Assembly (NCBI RefSeq): GCF_000829395.1
Contig: NZ_AP014680.1
Span: 1,302,001 to 1,366,000 of the forward strand
Direction of reading: 5' to 3'
Source: Paucilactobacillus hokkaidonensis JCM 18461
Lineage (GTDB): Bacteria > Bacillota > Bacilli > Lactobacillales > Lactobacillaceae
Length of the DNA: 64,000 bases
Every line of letters begins with the position of its first letter. Position 1 is the stretch's first letter. Position numbers and translations under genes: made by a program. Of the stretch, positions 54,100 to 63,943 are shown one piece after another. A model generated the notes under the pieces. That model saw only the letters and a list, made by a program, of their open reading frames with translations, was not told the origin of the DNA and made no database searches.

Positions 54100-55095
54100 T
54101 TATATTTTTGCGCTGGTATTGTCAGAACTAATAAACAATGAATCAACTGGCTCATTATTATGGACGTGAGCAATTGCTTGTCCCAATAATGGTGCAACTG
54201 ATAATTGAACTAATTTTTTACTCTTTTTTCTTTCCGGTAAATTAATTGAATCGGTCACAATCATTTTTTCGATTACCGATTCGTCTATTTTAGTCATTGC
54301 ATCTCCCGAGAAAACCGCATGGGTGGCACAGGCCAACACGTGTTTTGCTCCAAAATTTTTAACTGCCATCGCGGATACGGCCATTCTAACTCCTGTATCA
54401 ATGATATCGTCAATAATAATTGCAGTTTTCCCTTTAACATCCCCAACCACATATTCTGGAACCTCTTCCGTTTTTCGTTCAATCTCTTCCGGATTACGGT
54501 TATCAATAATAGCGATTGGCGCCTTCAAAATTTCAGCTAATTTTCGAGCTCGAGTGACTCCAGCATGATCTGGTGCCACAACCACAATATTTTTTGTCAA
54601 ATCATGATTATAAAAATAATTTGCTAGTAATGGTGCTGCTAATAAATGGTCCACAGGAATATTAAAGAATCCTTGTACCTGAGCTGCATGCAAATCAAGT
54701 GTCACTACTCTATCCACACCATCCATTTCTAACAATGTAGCAATTAGTTTAGCTGTAATTGGCTCGCGTGAACGCGCTTTTCGATCTTGGCGGGCGTAAC
54801 CATAATATGGTAACACCACGTTAATTGTCTTGGCACTGGCACGCCGCAGCGCATCAATCATGATTAGTAGCTCCATTAAAGTGGAATTAACTGGATCAGA
54901 GATCGATTGAATTACATAGATTTCACAACCACGGACACTTTCGTCAATACTAATTTGAATCTCACCATCCGCAAATTGTTTGATGGTGGCATCGCTGAGT
55001 GGAATTCCAATTTGGTCAGACACTCCTTGTGCTAACGGTTTATTGGAATTTAACGCAAATAATTTCACATTTCCTGCATTTTTAATCTCAGTCAT
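54100..55095 (-). CDS. prs: Ribose-phosphate pyrophosphokinase, variant PRPP loop
   Basis: Makes PRPP from ribose-5-phosphate and ATP. The 331-residue protein has the flexible-loop arginines [21 protein letters not shown] (about 97-117), [13 protein letters not shown] and the C-terminal PRPP loop [14 protein letters not shown] (about 225-238). In standard enzymes this loop reads DDxxDTAGT; here Ala-Gly-Thr is replaced by Gly-Val-Arg, so loss of the usual PRPP/ribose-phosphate contacts is possible. Lactobacilli often carry two prs genes, and this may be the divergent second copy. GGAGG lies 9 bases before the ATG. Confidence 0.88.
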   Translation of the reverse strand: MTEIKNAGNVKLFALNSNKPLAQGVSDQIGIPLSDATIKQFADGEIQISIDESVRGCEIYVIQSISDPVNSTLMELLIMIDALRRASAKTINVVLPYYGYARQDRKARSREPITAKLIATLLEMDGVDRVVTLDLHAAQVQGFFNIPVDHLLAAPLLANYFYNHDLTKNIVVVAPDHAGVTRARKLAEILKAPIAIIDNRNPEEIERKTEEVPEYVVGDVKGKTAIIIDDIIDTGVRMAVSAMAVKNFGAKHVLACATHAVFSGDAMTKIDESVIEKMIVTDSINLPERKKSKKLVQLSVAPLLGQAIAHVHNNEPVDSLFISSDNTSAKI

Positions 55096-55186
55096 ATCTC
55101 GGCTCCTCCAGAATTAACTTCCGTTCCATTATCGCAACAATTAAGCAACTGTGCAAGCTGATTAACCTTCAATTTCAAAAAAATAG

Positions 55187-57637
55187 TTAAAAATCAGTCG
55201 GCTTAATTCCATGCATCCCAATCATCGGGTCAACTTGACCATTTTGAATTAAGGGCATCGTTAAAGTATATGAAATTGGCTTTGCTTCTTTACTTTCTAC
55301 CACTGTTGCTTCTTTAGGTGGTGCTACAACCGATAATTTATTCGCCGAATCAGGCACTGGATCACCCTTAAACACATCAATTAACCTTAAATTCAATGAA
55401 GTATTCCGATTAACTGATTCATTTTGGATGCTAATCTCGAAAGCCTTAGGATCGCCCACTAAAATTAATTTACTTTTAGCACGAGTAATTGCTGTATACA
55501 ATAGATTGCGCTGCAGCATCCGACTAAACTGGCGTACCAGTGGTAAAATCACCATTTCAAATTGACTACCCTGCGATTTATGAATGGAAATACAGTAGGC
55601 CAACGTTAATCGTTGCCACTCATTACGTGAATAAGTTACCTCCGTTTGATCAAAATCAATTGTAATTTGATCAGTTTTAGGACCTTTGACGCCCTTTACA
55701 CCAAGTTCAATGCTAACAATCGTGCCAATATCACCGTTAAACACATTATTTTCAGGGCTATTGACTAAATGTAACACCTTGTCCCCGATTCGAAAATGTT
55801 CGCCGCGAAACTCAACTTCTTTTTTCTTCGTTTCATCTAAAGGATTAAACACGTTTTGAACCAATTCATTTAAACGATTAATTCCCGCATTACCACGATA
55901 CATGGGTGCTAATACTTGAACCTGTGCGGCACTAAAAGCATGTTGCTTGGCCCGTTCAACGACTTGTTCAATTACTCCTGCGACTTGATCTGTTCGGCAT
56001 GGAATAAATGACCGATCAGGAAATGCACTTGTAAAATCAGCGGGCATGATTCCCGTTTTAATCGCATGAGCTAATGGAATAATAGAAGATTCAGCGGATT
56101 GTCGATAAATTTGATTTAACTCTTGTTTCGGCAACCGATCAAAGTTTAATAAATCATGGAAAATCTGTCCTGGACCAACTGATGGTAATTGATCCTTATC
56201 ACCAACTAGCACAACTTGCATAGAACTAGGTACAGCCTTTAATAACGTTTTAAAGAGCAGTGTGTCAACCATTGAGAGTTCATCAACAATCAAGAGTGCG
56301 CCAGTTAAGTCATTGACATTCATTTCTGTTGGCTGTTCACGACCATTTAATCCTAGTAGACGATGAATGGTACTTGCTGGCAATCCTGTAGTCTCGCTCA
56401 TTCGTTTGGCGGCCCGACCAGTCGGAGCAGCTAATAAAACTGGAAATGGGGTATCCTTATATTCATTGATATCCAACGAGTAGTCATGCAACTTAGCAAA
56501 TGCTGCCACGATACCATTTATAATAGTCGTCTTACCGGTTCCTGGACCCCCTGTAAGCAAGAAAACATGCGATTTCATCGCTGAATTAATTGCCTGCTCT
56601 TGTGATTCATCGTAATCAATATCTAATTGGTGTTCAATCTGCTTGATTACTTTACTAACCTGTTTATCGTCCACTTTAATTGGTTGATCCGATACCAATC
56701 GATACAAGTGTTGTGCAATTTGCCATTCGGCATTGAACAAAGCACTTGGATAGATTCGATTTTCTTGGGCAACTAATTTATTTAACTTTGTTAGTTCAAT
56801 TAATTGATCGGCAATTTTTTGTGGGTCAATTGCGATATTACGACTATCTTCAAGTAGCCGTAATGCTTCTGTAAGTAACGGTTTGGCCGTTGTATAAGTA
56901 TCACCGCTTTGCATTGTTACTTCATCGAGCACCTGCAAAATAGCCGCATTAATTCTACGTGTATCGTCGCTATCAATATGAATCTGCTCAGCAACTTGAT
57001 CGGCACGTTTAAAACTAATTCCATCAATATCTTCCGCTAATTGATATGGGTTCTTGGCAATTACTTCTAGTGTTTCATCCCGATATTTTTCAAAAATAGC
57101 AGTCGATAAAGAGCTACCAAAGCCGAAATCGTTTAAGCCGATAATAACTTGATCCATCCCTTTGCTCTCAGTTAAATTATCAACTAACACTTTGACTAAA
57201 TTAGGGCGCAACTTTAATGGTTTCAATACAGAAGTATCTTTTACGATTTCATCAATCGCACTGGTACCTAACAAATCAACGATCTTAGTTGCGGTTTTTT
57301 TCCCAATACCCGTAAACTGTTCACCAGAAAGATAATTGATAAGTCCTTCCGTGGTTGTTGGCTGAGCATTATGGTAAGTAACAGATTGAAACTGTTGGCC
57401 ATATTTGGGGTGATCAACTAGTTTACCTTCAAATCGATATGCGCTTTCTTCATTAACTTCACCAAAGTTACCAGTAACCACAATCTCATCTTGAGACCAA
57501 TCAAAATTATTTTCCATTGGTTGCACAAGTAAGACTTTATAAAAATTATCAGTACTGGCAAAAAAAGTTGTCAAAACCTTTCCAATTAAAAAAGACGGCT
57601 CACTTGGACCATCAAATAAGTTAATTGAGTTGTCCAT
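55187..57637 (-). CDS. recD2: ATP-dependent DNA helicase RecD2
   Basis: 5'-3' helicase of the RecD-like SF1B group without RecBC. About 816 residues: an N-terminal OB-like and helix-hairpin-helix region (YLSGEQFTGIGKKTATKIVDLLG), the helicase core with Walker A LLTGGPGTGKTTIING, AAPTGRAAKRMSE, DELSMVD (Walker B), VGDKDQLPSVGPGQ, YRQSAES and the C-terminal ISIHKSQGSQFEMV and YTAITRAK. The start at 57637 has AGGAG nine bases upstream; ATG three codons earlier sits on that site. It follows the TPR gene, as yrrB-yrrC do in Bacillus. Confidence 0.95.
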   Translation of the reverse strand: MDNSINLFDGPSEPSFLIGKVLTTFFASTDNFYKVLLVQPMENNFDWSQDEIVVTGNFGEVNEESAYRFEGKLVDHPKYGQQFQSVTYHNAQPTTTEGLINYLSGEQFTGIGKKTATKIVDLLGTSAIDEIVKDTSVLKPLKLRPNLVKVLVDNLTESKGMDQVIIGLNDFGFGSSLSTAIFEKYRDETLEVIAKNPYQLAEDIDGISFKRADQVAEQIHIDSDDTRRINAAILQVLDEVTMQSGDTYTTAKPLLTEALRLLEDSRNIAIDPQKIADQLIELTKLNKLVAQENRIYPSALFNAEWQIAQHLYRLVSDQPIKVDDKQVSKVIKQIEHQLDIDYDESQEQAINSAMKSHVFLLTGGPGTGKTTIINGIVAAFAKLHDYSLDINEYKDTPFPVLLAAPTGRAAKRMSETTGLPASTIHRLLGLNGREQPTEMNVNDLTGALLIVDELSMVDTLLFKTLLKAVPSSMQVVLVGDKDQLPSVGPGQIFHDLLNFDRLPKQELNQIYRQSAESSIIPLAHAIKTGIMPADFTSAFPDRSFIPCRTDQVAGVIEQVVERAKQHAFSAAQVQVLAPMYRGNAGINRLNELVQNVFNPLDETKKKEVEFRGEHFRIGDKVLHLVNSPENNVFNGDIGTIVSIELGVKGVKGPKTDQITIDFDQTEVTYSRNEWQRLTLAYCISIHKSQGSQFEMVILPLVRQFSRMLQRNLLYTAITRAKSKLILVGDPKAFEISIQNESVNRNTSLNLRLIDVFKGDPVPDSANKLSVVAPPKEATVVESKEAKPISYTLTMPLIQNGQVDPMIGMHGIKPTDF

Positions 57638-57655
57638 GTTTGTCATCTCCTAGGT

Positions 57656-58345
57656 CTAACTATGATCATTTTTTTGGTCACGCAAAACTTTTTCGATATC
57701 AGCGATACGCTGTTCACTTTTCTTATAATAAGCTGGATCAAGTTGCTTTGCTTGGGACAAATAATCCGTATATGGTTCACCAAGTACCATTGCTACTAAG
57801 CCACGATTGAACTGAGTGTCAGCTCTACCAGGATGGCGTAGCAAAATCTGATCATAAAAGTCCTTTGCTTGATTAAAATTACCAAGTGCTAACAATGCAT
57901 CCCCTAACACCTGATTAATCTCGGGATCCTGTTTTCGTAAATCATGCGCAGTCAGACCGTAGGCAACTGCCCTTTTATAATCATTTTTCTGAATCAAACT
58001 TTGGGCCATCATCAAATATGCATCAGCCTTCAATTTTTCATCTTCAATTTTATCATACCGCTTAAGTGCATCATCAAATTTGCCAACTTCGTAGTATAAA
58101 TTGCCTAATCCATATTCCAACAAATTATTAGCCTTTTTATCCTGAGCAAACTTACCTAATGCTTTCATAAACAGTTCTTCTGCTTGATCGTAACTTTTTA
58201 CACGTGTTAATAAAGTTCCTAAATCATAGTAGTTTTGGACCCTTTCAGGTTTCTCATCAATCGACTGGACTAATTTACTGATTAATTTTTCAGATTGTGC
58301 CTGCACGTTTTTTGAGTCGTTAGTTTGATTTTTGCTTTCTGACAT
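57656..58345 (-). CDS. TPR-repeat protein (YrrB type)
   Basis: This 229-residue cytoplasmic protein has five or more tetratricopeptide-like helix pairs: NYYDLGTLLTRVKSYDQAEELFMKAL, LLEYGLGNLYYEVGKFDDALKRYDKI, AYLMMAQSLIQKNDYKRAVAYGLTAH, INQVLGDALLALGNFNQAKDFYDQIL. The N-terminal stretch is polar and flexible. By position (between a thiolation cluster and recD2) it corresponds to Bacillus YrrB, a TPR protein of unknown partner. AAAGAGGTG precedes the ATG. Confidence 0.85.
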   Translation of the reverse strand: MSESKNQTNDSKNVQAQSEKLISKLVQSIDEKPERVQNYYDLGTLLTRVKSYDQAEELFMKALGKFAQDKKANNLLEYGLGNLYYEVGKFDDALKRYDKIEDEKLKADAYLMMAQSLIQKNDYKRAVAYGLTAHDLRKQDPEINQVLGDALLALGNFNQAKDFYDQILLRHPGRADTQFNRGLVAMVLGEPYTDYLSQAKQLDPAYYKKSEQRIADIEKVLRDQKNDHS

Positions 58346-58359
58346 TCAAATCACCTCTT

Positions 58360-59022
58360 TCAAATAGTATCGGTTGGATCACTAATTGTCTTTTTTAAAT
58401 AACTCGTATCATTCCACTTAATCAACTTAAATTCTCGTCCTAATTGTGTCTGTAAAATCGTGGTGGACGTATTACTCAGCCCACCACGATCCCGTAAATG
58501 TGCTAATGGTACACCTAACAAAGCATTAATGACAGCATTTAGCGCGGCACCATGTGAGACAATCAAGACATTAATGTCGTCGCCCTGGTTAACTGCAGCA
58601 ATTTCCTTGATAGCTCGTCCCATTCGATTAATCAACTGTGGAAAGGATTCACCATCTATGCTGGTTGGATCATAAGCTTCGGGATGGTGTCTAAACGCAT
58701 CATACTCACTAGGAAACTGCTGTTTAACATCATCAAACAGCATTCCCTCCATTTTGCCTAAGCCAAATTCGGATAACTGACTCATCAAAGTGAGTGGTAC
58801 TGCTTGCTGAATTGATTTAACTAGCTCAAAAGCAGTCAAACGGGCCCGTTTGATCGGGCTTGCATACACGTGTGCAAATTGAGTTCCAGCTAAAAATCGT
58901 CCTAATTGTTTTATTTCATCATAACTCTGATCTAACAATGGAGAATCACCATGTGCTCCTTGATAGCGTGCCTCTAGATTCCATTCAGTTTTTCCATGTC
59001 GCACAAAATATAAATTAGTCAT
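58360..59022 (-). CDS. Histidine phosphatase family protein
   Basis: A phosphoglycerate-mutase-like phosphatase of 220 residues with LYFVRHGKTEWN (catalytic His in RHG), SPIKRARLTAFEL, LSEFGLGKMEGMLFDD (catalytic Glu) and VLIVSHGAALNAVINAL (second His). Such enzymes are related to GpmB and CobC; the substrate is unknown. AAAGGATG lies upstream of the ATG. It sits between mnmA and the TPR gene, which is not the standard yrrB-adjacent layout. The 272 bases upstream to mnmA hold a terminator and a short palindrome (59092-59106) but no gene. Confidence 0.87.
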   Translation of the reverse strand: MTNLYFVRHGKTEWNLEARYQGAHGDSPLLDQSYDEIKQLGRFLAGTQFAHVYASPIKRARLTAFELVKSIQQAVPLTLMSQLSEFGLGKMEGMLFDDVKQQFPSEYDAFRHHPEAYDPTSIDGESFPQLINRMGRAIKEIAAVNQGDDINVLIVSHGAALNAVINALLGVPLAHLRDRGGLSNTSTTILQTQLGREFKLIKWNDTSYLKKTISDPTDTI

Positions 59023-59245
59023 TTCTACATCCTTTAAGTTGCATCACAATAATAGCTTAATTATACCAATAAACAGCTACTACGGAACTAAAAATGAATT
59101 AAATTCATAATAAAATGTACTATTTATTTCAGCCAATTTATTATTTGCTAACTACAATAATGCTTATTTACGGTACTTATGCTACACAATGCAAATATTA
59201 ATATTAACTGCTGTAAATCAAATTGATTGTAGTATACATAAATAA

Positions 59246-59276
59246 AAGCCTAAATCAATTTATCAGATTTAGGCTT
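59246..59276 (-). terminator. Terminator of mnmA
   Basis: AAGCCTAAATC (59246-59256) pairs perfectly with GATTTAGGCTT (59266-59276); TTTATTTATG follows on the minus strand. Confidence 0.8.
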
Positions 59277-59294
59277 AACTTACTCATTTAAATT

Positions 59295-60443
<1,149 letters not shown>

Positions 60444-60513
60444 TCAAATAGATTCTGGAAAAATCTGCGATTTGAAGGTCGTAATAATCCAGTGCTGACT
60501 ATTATAGCAAAAA

Positions 60514-60534
60514 AAAAGTAGCAACTCTACTTTT
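60514..60534 (-). terminator. Terminator of the desulfurase-DUF1831 unit
   Basis: AAAAGTAG (60514-60521) pairs with CTACTTTT (60527-60534); TTTTTTTT follows on the minus strand. Confidence 0.7.
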
Positions 60535-60583
60535 AACACTTCTAAAAGCACAAAATCACTAACTTTCATCATTTTTTTACAGT

Positions 60584-60925
60584 CTAACTTTTTTCAAAAA
60601 TACCGCGTTCAACCATTTCTGCTAACATATAGTGATATTGCGTCACAAATTCATCAGCACGCGAACTAGTAAAAATATTCATCGTAACAGTCCCACTCGC
60701 ATTAACCGTATTCATTTTAAATCCTGTTAAATCATCGTTAAACACAATTTTCAGCTTAGCGGCAGCCTTGTATGGTGAATTAGGATCGAGTGAACGCTCA
60801 AAGGTGAATGTTCCACGTTTAGAAACTTCAAACCCTAAGTCGCGCAGGGTATATTTTTTGATTGCGGCACTAATTGAATAAGTATCGTCATCCCCGACCA
60901 CCTTAACTTGCTTTTCAAATGCCAT
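60584..60925 (-). CDS. DUF1831 domain protein
   Basis: A 113-residue soluble protein, MAFEKQVKVVGDDDTYSISAAIKKYTLRDLGFEVSKRGTFTFERSLDP, recognised as the lactobacillar family DUF1831, structurally related to TATA-box-binding-like folds but without known function. The start at 60925 has AAGGAGG nine bases upstream. Its position between the cysteine desulfurase and mnmA, 1 base after the desulfurase stop, suggests a role in sulfur transfer or tRNA thiolation (inference). Confidence 0.87.
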   Translation of the reverse strand: MAFEKQVKVVGDDDTYSISAAIKKYTLRDLGFEVSKRGTFTFERSLDPNSPYKAAAKLKIVFNDDLTGFKMNTVNASGTVTMNIFTSSRADEFVTQYHYMLAEMVERGIFEKS

Positions 60926-60926
60926 G

Positions 60927-62090
60927 TTAACCAACCTCCTTGGTTTGTGATAGACGCTGGACAATTTGACTCACAGCATGAATAAACGCCTCAATTTGTT
61001 CATTAGTAGTATACCGACCAAAACTAATCCGAATTGACTCACTAATTCGTGGACTATTTTCACCAAACATCGCTGTCAAAACATGTGATGGTTCTAGGTT
61101 ACCTGCAGTACAAGCAGACCCACCAGAGATAGCAAATCCGGCCAAATCTAAATTAGTTTGGATAACGTAAGTGGAGATATTTTTAATCCAAATATTTAAA
61201 ACGTGGTTTAAATTGTCGGACTTAATTTCACCATTTACTTCAACTTCTACTCCATTTGCTCGTAATCCAGCAATAATTTTATTTTTAAAACCAAAATATT
61301 TTTTTTGACGAGCAGCTTTTTCAGCACTGTTCAATACTTCAACGGCTGTCCCAAACGCTGCAATTGCTGGTATATTTTCTGTTCCAGCCCGTCGCTTATC
61401 CTCTTGTTCGCCACCCTTTACAAAACTGGGAAAGCTAATCCCATTCCGACGATACAAAAACCCAATCATTTTAGGACCATTAATTTTATGTGCTGAGGTC
61501 GACAACATGTCAATGTGATCACGTTTTACATCAATATCTAGCAACCCATAAGCTTGTACAGCATCAGTATGGAACCATGCTTGATGATCTTTCAGGATAT
61601 CTCCAATTTCATGAATGGGCATTCGACTACCAACCTCATTATTACCCATCATAATGGTCACTAAAATCGTGTCATCCCGTAATGCATTTTTAAAATCAGT
61701 TAGTGAAATGTTTCCATTCTCATCAACCGGTAAATAAGTAACTTCAAAACCTTGTTTTTCCAGATATTGTAATGGTTTCAAAATAGCTTGATGCTCAATC
61801 GCAGTTGTAATAATGTGCTTCCCAAGGTTTTGACGCGTAATCGCTGTTTGCATAATCGCTGTATTGTCACTTTCACTGCCACCACTGGTAAACATAATTT
61901 CTGTACTAGCTGCATTAATACTGTCAGCAATTGTCTGCCGTGCATTCTCCATCACCGTATGTGCTGCTCGACCAAAACTATATGTTGTCGATGCGTTACC
62001 CCAAACATTATTCATTTTATCTGTCATTTCAGCAATTACTTCTGCCGACATAGGGGTCGTAGCTGCGTTATCTAAATAAACTGGTTCCAC
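60927..62090 (-). CDS. Cysteine desulfurase (NifS/IscS-like, YrvO type)
   Basis: PLP enzyme that takes sulfur from cysteine. The 387-residue protein has VYLDNAATTPM, PLP Lys in STSAHKINGPKMIGFL and the persulfide Cys in SGGSACTAGNLEPSHVL, with SESIRISFGRYT near the end. No SUF or ISC scaffold gene is adjacent, and mnmA lies downstream, so supply of sulfur to MnmA (as Bacillus YrvO does) is the likely role. GTG at 62090 is preferred; GTG at 62102 overlaps the ribosome site AAGGAG. Confidence 0.93.
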   Translation of the reverse strand: MEPVYLDNAATTPMSAEVIAEMTDKMNNVWGNASTTYSFGRAAHTVMENARQTIADSINAASTEIMFTSGGSESDNTAIMQTAITRQNLGKHIITTAIEHQAILKPLQYLEKQGFEVTYLPVDENGNISLTDFKNALRDDTILVTIMMGNNEVGSRMPIHEIGDILKDHQAWFHTDAVQAYGLLDIDVKRDHIDMLSTSAHKINGPKMIGFLYRRNGISFPSFVKGGEQEDKRRAGTENIPAIAAFGTAVEVLNSAEKAARQKKYFGFKNKIIAGLRANGVEVEVNGEIKSDNLNHVLNIWIKNISTYVIQTNLDLAGFAISGGSACTAGNLEPSHVLTAMFGENSPRISESIRISFGRYTTNEQIEAFIHAVSQIVQRLSQTKEVG

Positions 62091-62105
62091 TTTTAAACTC
62101 ACTCC

Positions 62106-62801
62106 TTACTTAACCGATGAATTCAACAATGCTATTAGCATCTGCGCAGATCGTTTTCCTGCTTCAATAATAAATTCATCAAATGATACACCGGCCTCTC
62201 CGTCACCGGTATCTGACATTGCACGTACTACTACATACGGAACTTTGTGATCATTGGCCACTTGTCCAACCGCAGCCCCTTCCATTTCACTGGAGAGTGC
62301 ATTAGGAAAATGTGTCAAAATTTGTTTAATTGCTTGCTCACTAGCAACAAACTGATCACCAGTAACAATCAGCCCTTTGAAAATATTCAAACCGGTTGTT
62401 TCTCCAGCCTTAACGATTGCATCAGCCCATTTTGTTGAAGCTAAGAATTGCGCTGGTTGACCAGGTAACTGACCATATTGATAATCAAAGGCAGTTGCAT
62501 CAACATCGTGATAGGCCGTTGCAGATGAGACCACCACATCACCCACATGCAGACCAGAACCAATCCCGCCTGCAGAACCCGAATTTATAATTACATCCGC
62601 CTTAAACTCAACAATTAGATGTTCTGTTGTAATCCCGGCCTCAACCTTACCAATCCCTGACTCAACTAATACAACATCTTGTGCATTAATCTTTCCTTCA
62701 AAATATTTTTTCCCACCTAATTGTTTAACTTGCGGTTGTTCTAAAACAGCCGTTAATTCTTTAATTTCTTCTGGCATTGCACAAATGATTCCAAATTTCA
62801 T
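62106..62801 (-). CDS. mtn: 5'-methylthioadenosine/S-adenosylhomocysteine nucleosidase
   Basis: Hydrolyses MTA and S-adenosylhomocysteine in the methionine recycling and detoxification pathway; the first step to autoinducer-2. In 231 residues: MKFGIICAMPEEIKEL (catalytic Glu), NSGSAGGIGSG, SSEMEGAAVGQVA (ribose-binding Met-Glu) and VVRAMSDTGDGEAG (catalytic Asp). The 3' end is close to the desulfurase gene, so one transcript is likely. No luxS is visible in the window. Confidence 0.96.
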   Translation of the reverse strand: MKFGIICAMPEEIKELTAVLEQPQVKQLGGKKYFEGKINAQDVVLVESGIGKVEAGITTEHLIVEFKADVIINSGSAGGIGSGLHVGDVVVSSATAYHDVDATAFDYQYGQLPGQPAQFLASTKWADAIVKAGETTGLNIFKGLIVTGDQFVASEQAIKQILTHFPNALSSEMEGAAVGQVANDHKVPYVVVRAMSDTGDGEAGVSFDEFIIEAGKRSAQMLIALLNSSVK

Positions 62802-62830
62802 TTTAATTCAAACTCCAATTCAATTTTAAA

Positions 62831-63148
62831 TTAGCCTACAAAAAACAATACGAGATAGACAATGATAATTGCTAAAACCAATCCAATAATTACCAAGTTT
62901 AATTTTCGTTTTAGTTGATGTACTTTTTGATCACCAGTGACTATCTTTTTACTTCTAAATTCAGATACATCATCAGGAATATCTTGGTCCGGTTGATCAA
63001 CCTTTTCACCTCGATGCATCCGTGAATATTCACGTTCTGCTTTAATTCTTTTTTGATCACGCTGGTCAAATTCATCATCTGACTGACGCTGATGCTCTCG
63101 ATATGCTTTTCGTGTCTGTGGTTCTTTGTCATCATCTTCAATACTCAT
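62831..63148 (-). CDS. Hypothetical C-terminally anchored protein, 105 aa
   Basis: About 80 residues of highly charged, probably unstructured or helical sequence (DDKEPQTRKAYREHQRQSDDEFDQRDQKRIKAEREYSRMHRGEK) precede one C-terminal transmembrane segment (about 83-104, LVIIGLVLAIIIVYLVLFFV). This tail-anchor layout recurs in a conserved small family next to nudF in lactobacilli; the function is unknown. It abuts the nudF stop codon, so it is translated from the same mRNA. Confidence 0.75.
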   Translation of the reverse strand: MSIEDDDKEPQTRKAYREHQRQSDDEFDQRDQKRIKAEREYSRMHRGEKVDQPDQDIPDDVSEFRSKKIVTGDQKVHQLKRKLNLVIIGLVLAIIIVYLVLFFVG

Positions 63149-63703
63149 TTAATTATCACCACGCAAAGTTAGAGTTTGCCAATAATAAACCGCCATAATT
63201 GTTTTGGCATCACAAATTTTACCTGTTTTAATCATTTCTAATGCTTTATCCAAGGTTACTTTTTCTAACTGTAAATTTTCGTCTTCATCTTGGGGTAATT
63301 TTTGTGTCACAGGAATCAAATTTTGAGCTAAAAAAAGCGTCATATATTCATCAGAAAAACCAACAGACGTATAAAACGAGCTTACTTTTGTTAAATTATC
63401 AGTCGCTAGCCTAGTCTCTTCATTCAGTTCCCGATGGGCTGCATCAATGGCATTTTGATCTCGATCATCAACTTTGCCGGCTGGAATTTCCAACGTTGCT
63501 TGATCAACAGCTGCTCGCCATTGACGCATCAACAACATTTGCTGGTCATCGTCAATGGCTAAAATTGCCACTGCCGGCGCATGCCGCACAATTTCTCTAG
63601 TTGTCATTTTACCATCAGGCAACTTTACATCTGCAACCTCGACATCCATAATATGACCACTAAATACTGATCGTGAAGAAATCTGCTTTTCTTCTTGTGA
63701 CAA
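63149..63703 (-). CDS. nudF: ADP-ribose pyrophosphatase (Nudix hydrolase)
   Basis: Cleaves ADP-ribose to AMP and ribose-5-phosphate. The 184-residue protein has KQISSRSVFSGHIMDVEVADVKLPDGK at the start and a Nudix box PAGKVDDRDQNAIDAAHRELNEETRL. The box is one residue longer than the usual G-x5-E-x7-REUxEE spacing, and its final Gly is replaced by Arg, but the REUxEE core is intact. GFSDEYMTLFLAQNL is typical of the ADP-ribose branch. The start is TTG with GGAGG inside the last codons of the upstream csp gene, implying coupling. Confidence 0.92.
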   Translation of the reverse strand: MSQEEKQISSRSVFSGHIMDVEVADVKLPDGKMTTREIVRHAPAVAILAIDDDQQMLLMRQWRAAVDQATLEIPAGKVDDRDQNAIDAAHRELNEETRLATDNLTKVSSFYTSVGFSDEYMTLFLAQNLIPVTQKLPQDEDENLQLEKVTLDKALEMIKTGKICDAKTIMAVYYWQTLTLRGDN

Positions 63704-63705
63704 TG

Positions 63706-63924
63706 TTAATCATCCTCCTGATCATCTATCACAGTCACATGTGCCGCTTGTGGCCCTCTAATTCCTTTTGCAACTACTAACTCAACTTTCTGGCCAGCAA
63801 CTAGTTCTTTGTGGCCAGCCCCTTCAATGCCACTAAAATGGACAAATACATCAGGTTCATTTTCTACCTCAATAAAACCAAAACCCTTTTTACCATCAAA
63901 ATTCTTTACTGTTCCACGTAGCAT
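63706..63924 (-). CDS. Cold-shock-domain protein
   Basis: A 72-residue OB-fold RNA-binding protein: [35 protein letters not shown], with RNP1 KGFGFI and RNP2 VFVHFS intact. It starts with GTVKNFD as Csp proteins do. The C-terminal tail is acidic (DDQEDD). It is unusual in being first in an operon with nudF and mtn; its last codons contain the ribosome site of nudF. The family usually acts as an RNA chaperone. Confidence 0.92.
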   Translation of the reverse strand: MLRGTVKNFDGKKGFGFIEVENEPDVFVHFSGIEGAGHKELVAGQKVELVVAKGIRGPQAAHVTVIDDQEDD

Positions 63925-63943
63925 AATTATCTTCCAATCTGTT

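Noticed and set aside
53517-54197. A longer UPF0340 frame starting inside prs
   Set aside because: The extra 37 residues lie inside prs in another phase and the ribosome site AAGGAAG is just before the ATG at 54086.
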